The notes beneath the pieces were generated by a model. The model was given only the letters and a program-made list of their open reading frames with translations, did not search any database and was not told the DNA's origin. A DNA stretch of 64,000 bases, taken from Manihot esculenta (Eukaryota > Streptophyta > Magnoliopsida > Malpighiales > Euphorbiaceae). Below, piece by piece: positions 24,431-34,710 of this stretch. Location: NCBI RefSeq assembly GCF_001659605.2, contig NC_035167.2, positions 1,488,001-1,552,000 of the forward strand, read 5' to 3'. How positions within the stretch are numbered: position 1 is the stretch's first letter; each line of letters begins with the position of its first letter. Made by a program: the position numbers and the translations under genes.

Positions 24431-26633
24431 TGTAATACCCGGCTAGATTCAGACATCGGAATTCCTACCATCCGGGGGAGTTCGAGGATGTCAGAGGTCT
24501 CTGGAAGGGTAAGAGAAAGTTTTCTAAAATATGTGCAAGTGTTTTAAAGGTTTAGCGTAGAAAAGGATTGAGTTTTGAAGAGATATGGCCAAGGAGGCAT
24601 TTTGCCATGTTCGGCCCCCTAAGGTTAAGTTCGGCCGCCTAAAGTGCCCAATGTTCGGCCCCCGAAGGTTATGTTCGGCCCCCGAAAGTTGCATAGTTTT
24701 GCATGCGATTCGGCAGCCGAACCTGAGGCGGTTGCTCATCTATAAGGGCACCGAGTGGCAGAAAAAGGAGGAGGTTTCTTCTCTCCTTCTGACCTAGGTG
24801 AGGTCTTGATCTCCGTCAAGTATTTTCATGGTTTTTTCTTCAAATCTTTCACGGTTTGAATGAGTTTTACCCTTGTTTTGAAGAGTTGTGAGAGTTGTGA
24901 GCTTTAAACAAGGTTTTGGAGTTTGAAGCTTTTGAAGCTTGGTTTCTCCATATCTTTGAGTTTGGATCATCTCAGCCTTTGTTCTTCAAGAGGTAAGTGT
25001 TGATCCATGGTTCTTATGATGTTTTTATGAGTTTTTGTAAAGGGAAAAGGGAGCTAGGCATGAGTTTGCATGAGATGTGCATCATAGGGTTTATGAATCC
25101 TTTATGTTTGATGTGTGTCTTGTGAGCTTGTTTGTTGGAGTTTAAAGTTATTTGAAGCTCCCTTAGGCTTGTTGAAGTGTTTATGCATGTTTTAGAAGGG
25201 TTAAATGCATGTGTTGAGGTCTGAACAGGTGATGGAGGGACTGGCAGGCGTCCTTGTGCACGAAACTGAGTTCTGGCTAAACTCAGGTTCGGCCCCCGAA
25301 AGTCCAAGTTAGGCCGCCGAACATGCCTGACTTTCGTCTCTGGAGGAGACATTCGGCCGCCGAAGGTGCTGCCGAAGGTGCCCTGTCCAGCCTTCCTTTG
25401 CTTGTTTTGCATGCATGTTTTGTGATGTTTTAGAGGGTTTTTGGAGAGATGTTCATAGTTATGTTAGAGTATGTTTGGTACCTCATTTACGTCCATCTGT
25501 GTAGGATTGGACCGAGGAACCGAGGAGGCTCCAGAGTTAGAATTGGCCCAGAGTTAGCCAGCATTGGAACTAAACTACATATTTTCTCTTGAGAAATGAC
25601 ACGATTCTAGCATGATCCATGCATCATAAACTGCCATGTTATGTATTAGGTTGTATTGCATTAGACTTCACGACGATGATGCATTGCATATACGTTGTTG
25701 TTTATGTGGATGAATGTTGGATGATCCTTAGCCCTTGACAGAGAGCAGATACAGATATATGGCATGCGATAGCCATACCAGGTCGCCCCTGGATAGTCCA
25801 GGTCGCTCCTGGTACTATGAGTGAGACAGCTGGGCTGTCAAAGCAGAGTTAAGTGTAGACCAGGTGATGACATAGTCTCCTTGGCACAGTTGGCATTAGT
25901 ATAACATGTAGTTGAGGGTTATTGGTGACAAGTTCATCCTTGAGATGATATGTTTGTGATGTGATGCATTTCATGAGAGCATGTAATGAATGAACTGTTT
26001 TTATTGTTCCTCCTCACTGGGCTCTAGAGCTCATCCCACTCCCTTAACCCCAGTTTTGCAGGTTCTGAGATAGCTATGGGAAGTCAAAGTCAGCAAGAGT
26101 ACAGAGGAAAGTTGTGCTTGAATGTATGCTGTAATAGTGTAGTGGACATGATGTAATTAAAAGATTAGGTGTAATGTAATGTATAGATATGTACTGTCGT
26201 ATACTGGATAGACTTGTGCTTTTCCTAGTATCATTGCTATAGTGTGATGTATGATTAATCCCTTGTACATGAATCCTGTTTTACGTTTCTTGATGAGAAA
26301 TGTGTGAGTTAGGCTTAATGTATGGCTTTGATGTGATACCAGTAGATTGTGTTACAGAGTAAAAGGGTTTCACTCCCTTGACCCACAGCAGATAGTAGTC
26401 CCTGGTATAGGCCCTGAGGGCCATTTCAGATTGACATATCTGAGTAGCAGCAGTTAAGCCTACAGAGTTTTACAGGATTGTTGAGTCGTTTTGTATCATG
26501 TATGGGATTTATCAGGTACACAGAGAGTATAGTCGGCTTGCTACGGGTCCCGGCGGCCTTAAGCCGATCTGGATCCTAGTGCCAGTGATGGTTCGGACCG
26601 TTACTGAGGGGTACCGGTTTCCGGGTCGTTACA
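24431..26633 (+). repeat. 5' LTR of the young element
   Basis: 2,203 bp, TG...CA ends. A TATA-like motif (TATAAGG, 24741-24747) about 310 bp in suggests a short U3 and a long R-U5. It contains two clusters of TTCGGC/GCCGAA motifs (about 24610-24725 and 25285-25385), a splice-donor-like site at 24993, and a 20-bp-period repeat near 25778-25812. Confidence 0.95.
24741..24747 (+). promoter_or_regulatory. Putative LTR TATA box
   Basis: TATAAGG in an otherwise GC-rich stretch. Equivalent TATA-like motifs occur on the minus strand in the two older LTRs (near 33280 and 34464) at 244-310 bp from the LTR start. Conservation across diverged copies supports a real core promoter. Confidence 0.55.
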
Positions 26634-26899
26634 GATTGGTATCAGAGCATAGGGCCTCAAGAGTACGGTGTGTTGGGATATCCCACATCGGAAAGAGGTA
26701 TTGTCTTGTATAGGAAGGAAAGCACAATAAGTTAAAATCATGTCCACTAGGATAGGATGTGGAGTCCTGTTTTGCATGCTGATGTGAAATGCCATGATGA
26801 GTTGCATGTGCATTATTGATATGTTTGATATGTGTTAAGGATTCATGTGTTTTCACATGGATCATTTGATGATTTTGTGTGTGATGTTGTGCTTTTCAG
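24993..26899 (+). other. Putative leader intron from LTR to gag
   Basis: A donor consensus CAAGAG|GTAAGT lies at 24993 within the LTR. A T-rich acceptor GTGCTTTTCAG ends at 26899, eight bases before the gag ATG at 26907. Splicing would remove about 1.9 kb including the rest of the LTR and the primer-binding site. The same AAGAG|GTAAG is kept in both older LTRs (minus strand, GT at 24407-24406 and 34224-34223). No transcript evidence is available. Confidence 0.5.
26637..26648 (+). other. Primer-binding site (initiator Met tRNA)
   Basis: TGGTATCAGAGC starts 3 nt after the 5' LTR and is complementary to the 3' end of plant initiator methionine tRNA, the usual primer for many plant gypsy and TRIM elements. 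Confidence 0.9.
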
Positions 26900-26906
26900 A
26901 GGCAGG

Positions 26907-28409
26907 ATGAGAGGAACTCGTCGATCTGCTAGATTGACAGGAGCTCCGCCGGAGGATGAGGACATGGATGCTCATCTCCCCATTCTGCAAAGGGCAACAT
27001 TAGATAGTATAAGCAGAGAAGGTACATCAAGGGACCCTAGAAGGTCTGTTGATGAGAGTAGAAGGGGAGTTGTCCAGAGTGGTATGTCAGGGTTTATGAG
27101 AGAAATAGAGGAGAATGAGCAGAGTAGAGATGGTAGCTTTGGCAGGAGTAGGTTGGGGGGAGATATGGATGAGTCCCAAGCAGGCACTCAGGCCTCGAGA
27201 TTTGTTCCACCTCAGTATCCACCCTACCAGTGGGGGGCAGAGTACCCGATGAGAGGTACATCAGAGTTTCCTAGATATAACCCATATCCCACCTTTATGC
27301 CTTATCCTTCCTTTTATCCGCCATATTCACCGCCACATCCACAGTATACCATGTTTCCACCCTTCTTTGGTTATCCAAGTTTAGCAAACCCTACCTCAGG
27401 GAATGTTGCACCTCCTCCACCACCAGGAGAACCAGTAGCCCCAATTGTCCAAACACCCAAGCCTAGTTCACCTGGGGAAAGTATGGTGCAGATGACAGCT
27501 TATTTGAGGTTGGATGTTCCCAAATTTGAGACTGGTGATGACCCTGTTGAGTATCTTAGAATGGTTAAGCTGATAACCGATGAGTTGGGAGCTAATGAGA
27601 GTAGAGCCATATAGATGGCAGGGGTTACATTGAAATGTTAGAAGGCAAGGGAATGGTTCACCCAGTATGTGGATCCGAGGGTAGAAAACTTATCCTGGGA
27701 ACAGTTTGCTATAGAGTTTGCAGGATGGGCTTGTTCAGATAGTTCAAGGGAGCATAAAGAGAGTGACTGTGAGCAGCCAGGGCAGACAGAAAACATGAGT
27801 AGTGAAAATGACCCAGAGAATAGTGCTCATTTCCCTTTGGGTGAAGCTGCTGCAAAGAATAAAAAGAAAGTGAGAGGCCTGAAAGGGTCAAAGAAAAGAG
27901 AGTTCTGGAATAGGGTACAGTTTGGCATGGGTTTTCGCGAGGGTTCGAGTTCTGGTTGGGATAGTTCTAGATGTGTGAAGTGCGGTAGGAGGCACAAAGG
28001 CGTATGTCGGGCTGGGACAACAGCATGTTTCAGGTGCGGACAGGAGGGGCACATGGCACGAGAGTGTCCCATTACGGTCATGTCAGCACAGTTCCCACAG
28101 ACATCCGCAGACAATATAATTCCACCAGAAGCTCCAGCCTCGGTGCAGGGCAGAGGTAGAGAAAGAGGGGTAGTCCCTTCTTCAGGAGGTTCCTTAAGTG
28201 GAAGTCCGTTAGTTCCGGCTCAGATTTTCACCCAGGTTCAGCCAGAGACAGACACACCGAACACAGTGGTGCCAGGTAAGCTCACTTTTGCGTGTTCTGA
28301 TGTGTGTGGTTTTCTGGACAGTAATAGAATATCAGTTGATGTGAGAATAATAAGGTATAGTAGAGTTAGATGTTCAGAGATAAAGGTTCAGAGACGAGTG
28401 TTTTGTTAA
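26907..28409 (+). pseudogene. gag of the young element, interrupted by in-frame stops
   Basis: The frame starts at ATG 26907, directly after the putative splice acceptor. An arginine-rich start (MRGTRRSARLTG) leads to a proline/tyrosine-rich linker (about 27200-27450). A gag-domain start (LRLDVPKFETGDDPVEYLRM) ends at TAG 27612; a second TAG lies at 27639. The same frame continues with a WFTQYV.PRVENLSW segment, a basic stretch, a CVKCGRRHKGVC knuckle-like motif and a canonical CCHC knuckle CFRCGQEGHMARECP at 28026-28070, to the stop at 28407-28409. The middle of the normal gag domain also looks shortened, since the PRV.NLSW.QF segment is followed almost at once by the linker. Gag packages element RNA; this copy could yield only a truncated protein without read-through. 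Confidence 0.8.
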
Positions 28410-30841
28410 AGGTGAGCCAGGAAAAAGCTCGAGAGCTATAGCCGTGGCTTGAAAATCCAGGTAGAGAGAGAGTGATCTCTCATCTCTGAGTGTAGACCTC
28501 AAGTAAAGAAATAAGGCAGAGAATAGCGTAAGAAAGTGCAGAGTAAGAAAAAGAATAAAAGTAAGTAAGAGAAAAGTAAGCAAAGAAAAGAGTAAATGAG
28601 ATAAGATAGAGCAGAGAAAGAACAGAATAGAATAAAGGTAAAGTACGAAAGTGTAGAAGGAGATTTCAGTTTAGTCTGGGATTAGATGGCGAGTGAGCTT
28701 TAGTTCAGATAGTTCTGGATCCGAGAGGCGTGGAGGTTACACAAAAGTAGTCTGATGGTATGGGACTACGGCATGTATAGATGCGAGCAGAAAGGACTCA
28801 TATTTTGTGAGCGTCCTACTGCGGCCCAGATTGGCACAGTCCCAGCAGATGACTTCGAGTAGTGTAACTCAGCCTGTTGCTCTAGCCATGTTTCAGGACA
28901 GTGGTTGACGCAGGAGAAGAGAGTTCTCCTTTTCTTTGGTCGGTTCCCGAAGGAAGATTCGTTAGCTTTAGCTTGGATCTTCATCCTGACTTAGTAGGCG
29001 GTTAACACATTGAACACGGTGACATCAAATACGTTCACTTGAGGGTGTTCAGATGTGTAGGTTATAGTGGACCCTGATGTTTCTTTCCCTGTTGTTGTGA
29101 GAGCCATAAATAGAGGAGGGGTTGATAACTTCTGGCTTAGAGTGTTCTCTTTGGGTCAGAGGGCCCAAGAGTGTGATCCATCTATGGCAGAGTCAGTCTG
29201 TCGGTTCAGTTCAGAGTTTGTTGAGAGTAGTAGATGCCGTCCAGCTGACCTTATGGTTCTAGGGGTGACTGATGATGTCAACCTAGGGCGGATTGGCTAG
29301 CTACTCGAGGTACTACCTACGTCTGCAAAGACAAGGTAGGACAGTTCAGAGTGCAGAGGCTCGGATGGGTCAGAATTAGTCCGTAGAGGGGGACAGTTTA
29401 GCATACCCAGAAGTTTGATATCAACCCTACAGGCTCGTGAATTCGTTAGGGAAGTTAGTCAGGAGTTTTCTTGCTCTTGTTTGAGCGCATAGCCAGGTCA
29501 GGGAACCAGCCTCAGTATTCATAGACAGGAAAAGAGAAAGAGTGTTATATGTTATCCCAGACGAGTTAGCAGGTTTACCATTAGTAAACCCAGTAGAGTT
29601 TGAAAGTTAAGTGAGAATGGAGATTAGCTGCATCTTCACCTTTTCCTTTGGAATGATACCTGTAGCATGTAAGAGGTGAAACCTATAAGAGTGAGAAAAG
29701 CAGTTACAGACTGAAGAGCGATAGTAGAACAATGTGCACTTGGTAGTAAAGGATTCTATCTGACTTAGTACCACACACCCTAGAATGTTCCAGTATCGTT
29801 GTGAGAAACGGAGGATGAAACCTTGAGATTTTGTCACAACTGTGACTAGTTGCACAAAATCACTACCAAGGACAGGTGTTCCCATGCAGAATGGATGATC
29901 TATCGGACCAGCTAGTAGCAGCTGGTTGTTTTCCATAATAGATCTAAGAGTTGGGAACTATATGGCCAAAGTCAGTTAGAGAAAAGGAAATTTAGCAGTT
30001 GCATAGAGGTGAGATCTTTATGATAGTGAAGAGTCTAAACCAGAGGTAAGGGGTAAAACTGCTCAGCGACTCTGAGTATACAAGACAGTATGTCCTAGGT
30101 GAGGCAGATGAGATGTTAGCTGCCCTCAGTCAGAAGTTGCTTTTCAAGTTATCCTACAGAAACAGATAGCTAGAGAGCTAGAGAGCTAGAGCGCTAGAGA
30201 TAGTCCAGTGTAGTTAAAAAAGGGATCAAAAGAGAAGAAGCCAGTATAGTAAAGAAGAAGAAAAGCGGGCAAGGATCAGAGTGCGCAGCAAAATCGTAGA
30301 ATAGTTTAGAGAAACAGAGAAGCATGCCCGTTATCTACGAAATGTTGTAGATTTTCAGAGAACATGGCATAGAGGTCAAGTTCTGTAAGCTGAGTGCAAT
30401 TTCAGGGCATGTCTGTTTCATTGTGATGTGTCACAATATAACATCGAAAGTAAGTAGAGAGAGAGAACGTGATAGCCAAGTCATCTAGCATTTCCGTAGA
30501 GTTATTAAGCTGAGAAGCATCAAAGAGAAAGGAAGATCCGTAGTCAGAAGTACAGGTTAGTATAACCAGAGGAGTGCGAATAAGCTGAGAAAAGGCAAAG
30601 AAAAGAAAAGTTAGTAGTCATATGAAAGAGTCAGGTCGTTTGTGTACAAGCAAGAGTGGTAAACACTCAGTGTAGACACAGCTTAAGCAGTGAAGGGTCA
30701 GCAAAGTCAGACAGTATAGCCAACCCGGGAGTTTTACTCCAGGGGTATCTGTGTCTCGTCGTAGAGACCGATGGTAGGCTTTCTTCTTGTTTCCCTGTAT
30801 GTTTCTTGTTGTTGTTTTAACATTCGAGGACGAATGTTTTT
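28410..30841 (+). pseudogene. Degenerate post-gag region with protease-like remnants
   Basis: No long open frame. Around 28740-29060 the sequence repeats, in diverged form, the zinc-knuckle and downstream segment of 27980-28300. Around 29220-29300 a frame reading SSRCRPADLMVLGVTDDVNL resembles the stretch before the LGMDWL motif in gypsy protease regions. I could not find reverse transcriptase, RNase H or integrase motifs. The part from 29.4 to 30.7 kb is purine-rich and unrecognised. Confidence 0.5.
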
Positions 30842-30855
30842 AAAGGAGGGAAGAA
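30842..30855 (+). other. Polypurine tract
   Basis: AAAGGAGGGAAGAA directly abuts the TG of the 3' LTR, the position of the plus-strand primer. Confidence 0.85.
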
Positions 30856-33058
30856 TGTAATACCCGGCTAGATTCAGACATCGGAATTCCTACCATCCGG
30901 GGGAGTTCGAGGATGTCAGAGGTCTCTGGAAGGGTAAGAGAAAGTTTTCTAAAATATGTGCAAGTGTTTTAAAGGTTTAGCGTAGAAAAGGATTGAGTTT
31001 TGAAGAGATATGGCCAAGGAGGCATTTTGCCATGTTCGGCCCCCTAAGGTTAAGTTCGGCCGCCTAAAGTGCCCAATGTTCGGCCCCCGAAGGTTATGTT
31101 CGGCCCCCGAAAGTTGCATAGTTTTGCATGCGATTCGGCAGCCGAACCTGAGGCGGTTGCTCATCTATAAGGGCACCGAGTGGCAGAAAAAGGAGGAGGT
31201 TTCTTCTCTCCTTCTGACCTAGGTGAGGTCTTGATCTCCGTCAAGTATTTTCATGGTTTTTTCTTCAAATCTTTCACGGTTTGAATGAGTTTTACCCTTG
31301 TTTTGAAGAGTTGTGAGAGTTGTGAGCTTTAAACAAGGTTTTGGAGTTTGAAGCTTTTGAAGCTTGGTTTCTCCATATCTTTGAGTTTGGATCATCTCAG
31401 CCTTTGTTCTTCAAGAGGTAAGTGTTGATCCATGGTTCTTATGATGTTTTTATGAGTTTTTGTAAAGGGAAAAGGGAGCTAGGCATGAGTTTGCATGAGA
31501 TGTGCATCATAGGGTTTATGAATCCTTTATGTTTGATGTGTGTCTTGTGAGCTTGTTTGTTGGAGTTTAAAGTTATTTGAAGCTCCCTTAGGCTTGTTGA
31601 AGTGTTTATGCATGTTTTAGAAGGGTTAAATGCATGTGTTGAGGTCTGAACAGGTGATGGAGGGACTGGCAGGCGTCCTTGTGCACGAAACTGAGTTCTG
31701 GCTAAACTCAGGTTCGGCCCCCGAAAGTCCAAGTTAGGCCGCCGAACATGCCTGACTTTCGTCTCTGGAGGAGACATTCGGCCGCCGAAGGTGCTGCCGA
31801 AGGTGCCCTGTCCAGCCTTCCTTTGCTTGTTTTGCATGCATGTTTTGTGATGTTTTAGAGGGTTTTTGGAGAGATGTTCATAGTTATGTTAGAGTATGTT
31901 TGGTACCTCATTTACGTCCATCTGTGTAGGATTGGACCGAGGAACCGAGGAGGCTCCAGAGTTAGAATTGGCCCAGAGTTAGCCAGCATTGGAACTAAAC
32001 TACATATTTTCTCTTGAGAAATGACACGATTCTAGCATGATCCATGCATCATAAACTGCCATGTTATGTATTAGGTTGTATTGCATTAGACTTCACGACG
32101 ATGATGCATTGCATATACGTTGTTGTTTATGTGGATGAATGTTGGATGATCCTTAGCCCTTGACAGAGAGCAGATACAGATATATGGCATGCGATAGCCA
32201 TACCAGGTCGCCCCTGGATAGTCCAGGTCGCTCCTGGTACTATGAGTGAGACAGCTGGGCTGTCAAAGCAGAGTTAAGTGTAGACCAGGTGATGACATAG
32301 TCTCCTTGGCACAGTTGGCATTAGTATAACATGTAGTTGAGGGTTATTGGTGACAAGTTCATCCTTGAGATGATATGTTTGTGATGTGATGCATTTCATG
32401 AGAGCATGTAATGAATGAACTGTTTTTATTGTTCCTCCTCACTGGGCTCTAGAGCTCATCCCACTCCCTTAACCCCAGTTTTGCAGGTTCTGAGATAGCT
32501 ATGGGAAGTCAAAGTCAGCAAGAGTACAGAGGAAAGTTGTGCTTGAATGTATGCTGTAATAGTGTAGTGGACATGATGTAATTAAAAGATTAGGTGTAAT
32601 GTAATGTATAGATATGTACTGTCGTATACTGGATAGACTTGTGCTTTTCCTAGTATCATTGCTATAGTGTGATGTATGATTAATCCCTTGTACATGAATC
32701 CTGTTTTACGTTTCTTGATGAGAAATGTGTGAGTTAGGCTTAATGTATGGCTTTGATGTGATACCAGTAGATTGTGTTACAGAGTAAAAGGGTTTCACTC
32801 CCTTGACCCACAGCAGATAGTAGTCCCTGGTATAGGCCCTGAGGGCCATTTCAGATTGACATATCTGAGTAGCAGCAGTTAAGCCTACAGAGTTTTACAG
32901 GATTGTTGAGTCGTTTTGTATCATGTATGGGATTTATCAGGTACACAGAGAGTATAGTCGGCTTGCTACGGGTCCCGGCGGCCTTAAGCCGATCTGGATC
33001 CTAGTGCCAGTGATGGTTCGGACCGTTACTGAGGGGTACCGGTTTCCGGGTCGTTACA
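30856..33058 (+). repeat. 3' LTR of the young element
   Basis: 2,203 bp at a constant offset of 6,425 from the 5' LTR, with matching sequence throughout as far as I compared. The second copy of AAAAT follows immediately. Confidence 0.95.
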
Positions 33059-34710
33059 AAAATGACCCAAGCTCGGAGATGGGAGAGATTTGAGTTTCTT
33101 GAACCTCAAAGCTCCAAAACTTGCTTTATACTTGAAAATCTTCAAAACAAAGTGAAAACTAGTGAAAATCGTGAAAGATTTGAAGGAAGAAACTCAAGAT
33201 CGGTGAGGGACGGCGGAGAGCTCACCTTGGCCGAAAGTAGGGAGAAAAACTCGCCCGTTTTCGGCTAAGGGACCTCTTTATAGGTGGATGGCCAGGCCAC
33301 ATTCGGGAGCAGAACGTGCCTCCGCATGCATGCCATGTTCGACGGCCGAACCTGGGCTTCCCTCACTTATGCTTTCGGGGGCCTAAAGCACTCCCGAAGT
33401 GCATGCATGTTCGGCGGCTGAACCTGGGTCTTCCTCCAAGATTATTTTCATGCAAAAACTCATTTCTTTTTTACTTAAAACCATGAAATACATTGAAACA
33501 TTTTATGAAAATATGTTTCTACCCTACTAGAGGCTTCCGACATCCGAGAGGAATTCCGATACCGGAGTCTAGCCGGGTATTACAACATAGGTGGACTCGA
33601 ATGAGGTGCCAAACAAACACTAGCATAACTCTAAACAACTCCCCAAAAACCCCCTAAAACACCTCAAAACATTCATGCAAAACAGGCAAAGGAAGGTTGG
33701 ACAGGGCACCTTCGGCGGCACCTTCGGCGGCCGAACCCTCCTCCAGATCCGAAAGTCATGCACCTTCGGCGGCACCTTCGGCGGCCGAAAGTTCCCTCTA
33801 GATCCGAAACTCAGGCATGTTCGGCGGCACCTTCGGCAGCCGAAACTCCCCTCCAGAGCCGAAAGTCCAACTTTCGGGGGCAGGGTTCAGCAGCCAAAGG
33901 CTTGCCTCCACAGGCAGGTTCGGCGGCCGAAAGTGCCTTCGGCTGCCGAACCTGAGTTCTCCCAAAGTGGCAGAACTCAGCCATTCAATGCACATTGCCT
34001 CCCAAACTTTTCCAATCATGCATTCAACACTTCTAAAACATGCATACACACATACATGAGCATATAGGAGTCTCAAACTATCTTAAACCCCAACAACAAC
34101 ACAAATAACAACTCATACAACATTCATTAACCATAAAGTTAACATTAACCTAAACATGCATTTCTACCCAAAAATCTCATAAAACTTGTTTAAAACATGG
34201 TATAAGCTAAAGATTCACTCTTACCTCTTGAAGATCGAGAGGGGAGGCGACCTAAACTTGGAGAAATAGAGGGAGAGAGCTCCTGGGTCTCCAAGCTTCA
34301 AATCTTGATCTGAGCTCCAAAAATCTTCAAAACCAAGCTAGAACTCGTTAAAACTTGAAAGATTTGAAGAAAATCATCAAAACCAACCATGGGAGGGCAT
34401 GAACTCACCTCTGGCAGGAAATGGGGAGGAAACTCGCCCATTTTCGGCCATGGGGCTTCTTATAGGTGGCTGGCCAGGCCACCTTCGGAAGCCGAAGGTG
34501 ATGCCAAAACTCATGCAAGTTCGGCGGCCGAACCTGGATTTTCCTCCATGGTCTTTTTCATTCAAAACTCAATTTTTTTCTTACTTAAAATCATAAAATA
34601 CATGAAAACATTTTATAAAAACATGATTTTACCCCTTTTAGAGGTTTCCGACATCCGAGATTCCACCGGACGGTAGGAATTCCGATACCGGAGTCTAGCC
34701 GGGTATTACA

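Larger units (their letters stand above)
24431..33058 (+). mobile_element. Young full-length Ty3/gypsy-type LTR retrotransposon, apparently non-autonomous
   Basis: Length 8,628 bp. Two 2,203-bp LTRs (24431-26633 and 30856-33058) begin TGTAATACCCGG and end GGGTCGTTACA. They show no indel and no difference I could see, so the insertion is recent. AAAAT at 24426-24430 and 33059-33063 is a perfect 5-bp target duplication. A primer-binding site for initiator methionine tRNA follows the 5' LTR and a purine tract precedes the 3' LTR. The internal region is only 4.2 kb: a stop-interrupted gag with zinc knuckles, then about 2.4 kb with no intact frame. The sequence before the purine tract, CATTCGAGGACGAATGTTT, resembles the region ending pol in plant Ty3/gypsy elements. 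With no usable pol, mobilisation must have depended on enzymes from another element. Confidence 0.93.
22735..33584 (-). mobile_element. Second solo LTR, inserted in the outer LTR and split by the young element
   Basis: Minus-strand LTR in two parts, 22735-24430 and 33064-33584, totalling about 2,217 bp. It starts TGTAACGACTCG and ends CCGGGTATTACA on the plus strand, so it begins with TG and ends with CA. It is flanked by perfect ACATA duplications (22730-22734 and 33585-33589). The two parts are separated by the full-length element, whose own AAAAT duplication was taken from this LTR. The LTR is clearly homologous to, but diverged from, both the outer LTR and the inner element. Confidence 0.88.
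21696..34710 (-). mobile_element. Outer solo LTR of the nested family, split by later insertions
   Basis: The LTR runs on the minus strand. Its parts are 21696-22734 (3' end of the LTR, degenerate terminus TATAACGACCC) and 33590-34710 (5' end, ending CCGGGTATTACA on the plus strand). Together they make about 2,160 bp, close to the 2,203 bp of the youngest copy. The ACATA duplication at 22730-22734 and 33585-33589 marks where the second LTR inserted. Flanking pentamers ACCGC (21691-21695) and ACCGG (34711-34715) match at four of five positions, as expected for an old target duplication. No internal region is attached, so this is a solo LTR left by LTR-LTR recombination. The TATA-like motif and splice donor of the family are still recognisable near 34464 and 34224. 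Confidence 0.85.
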
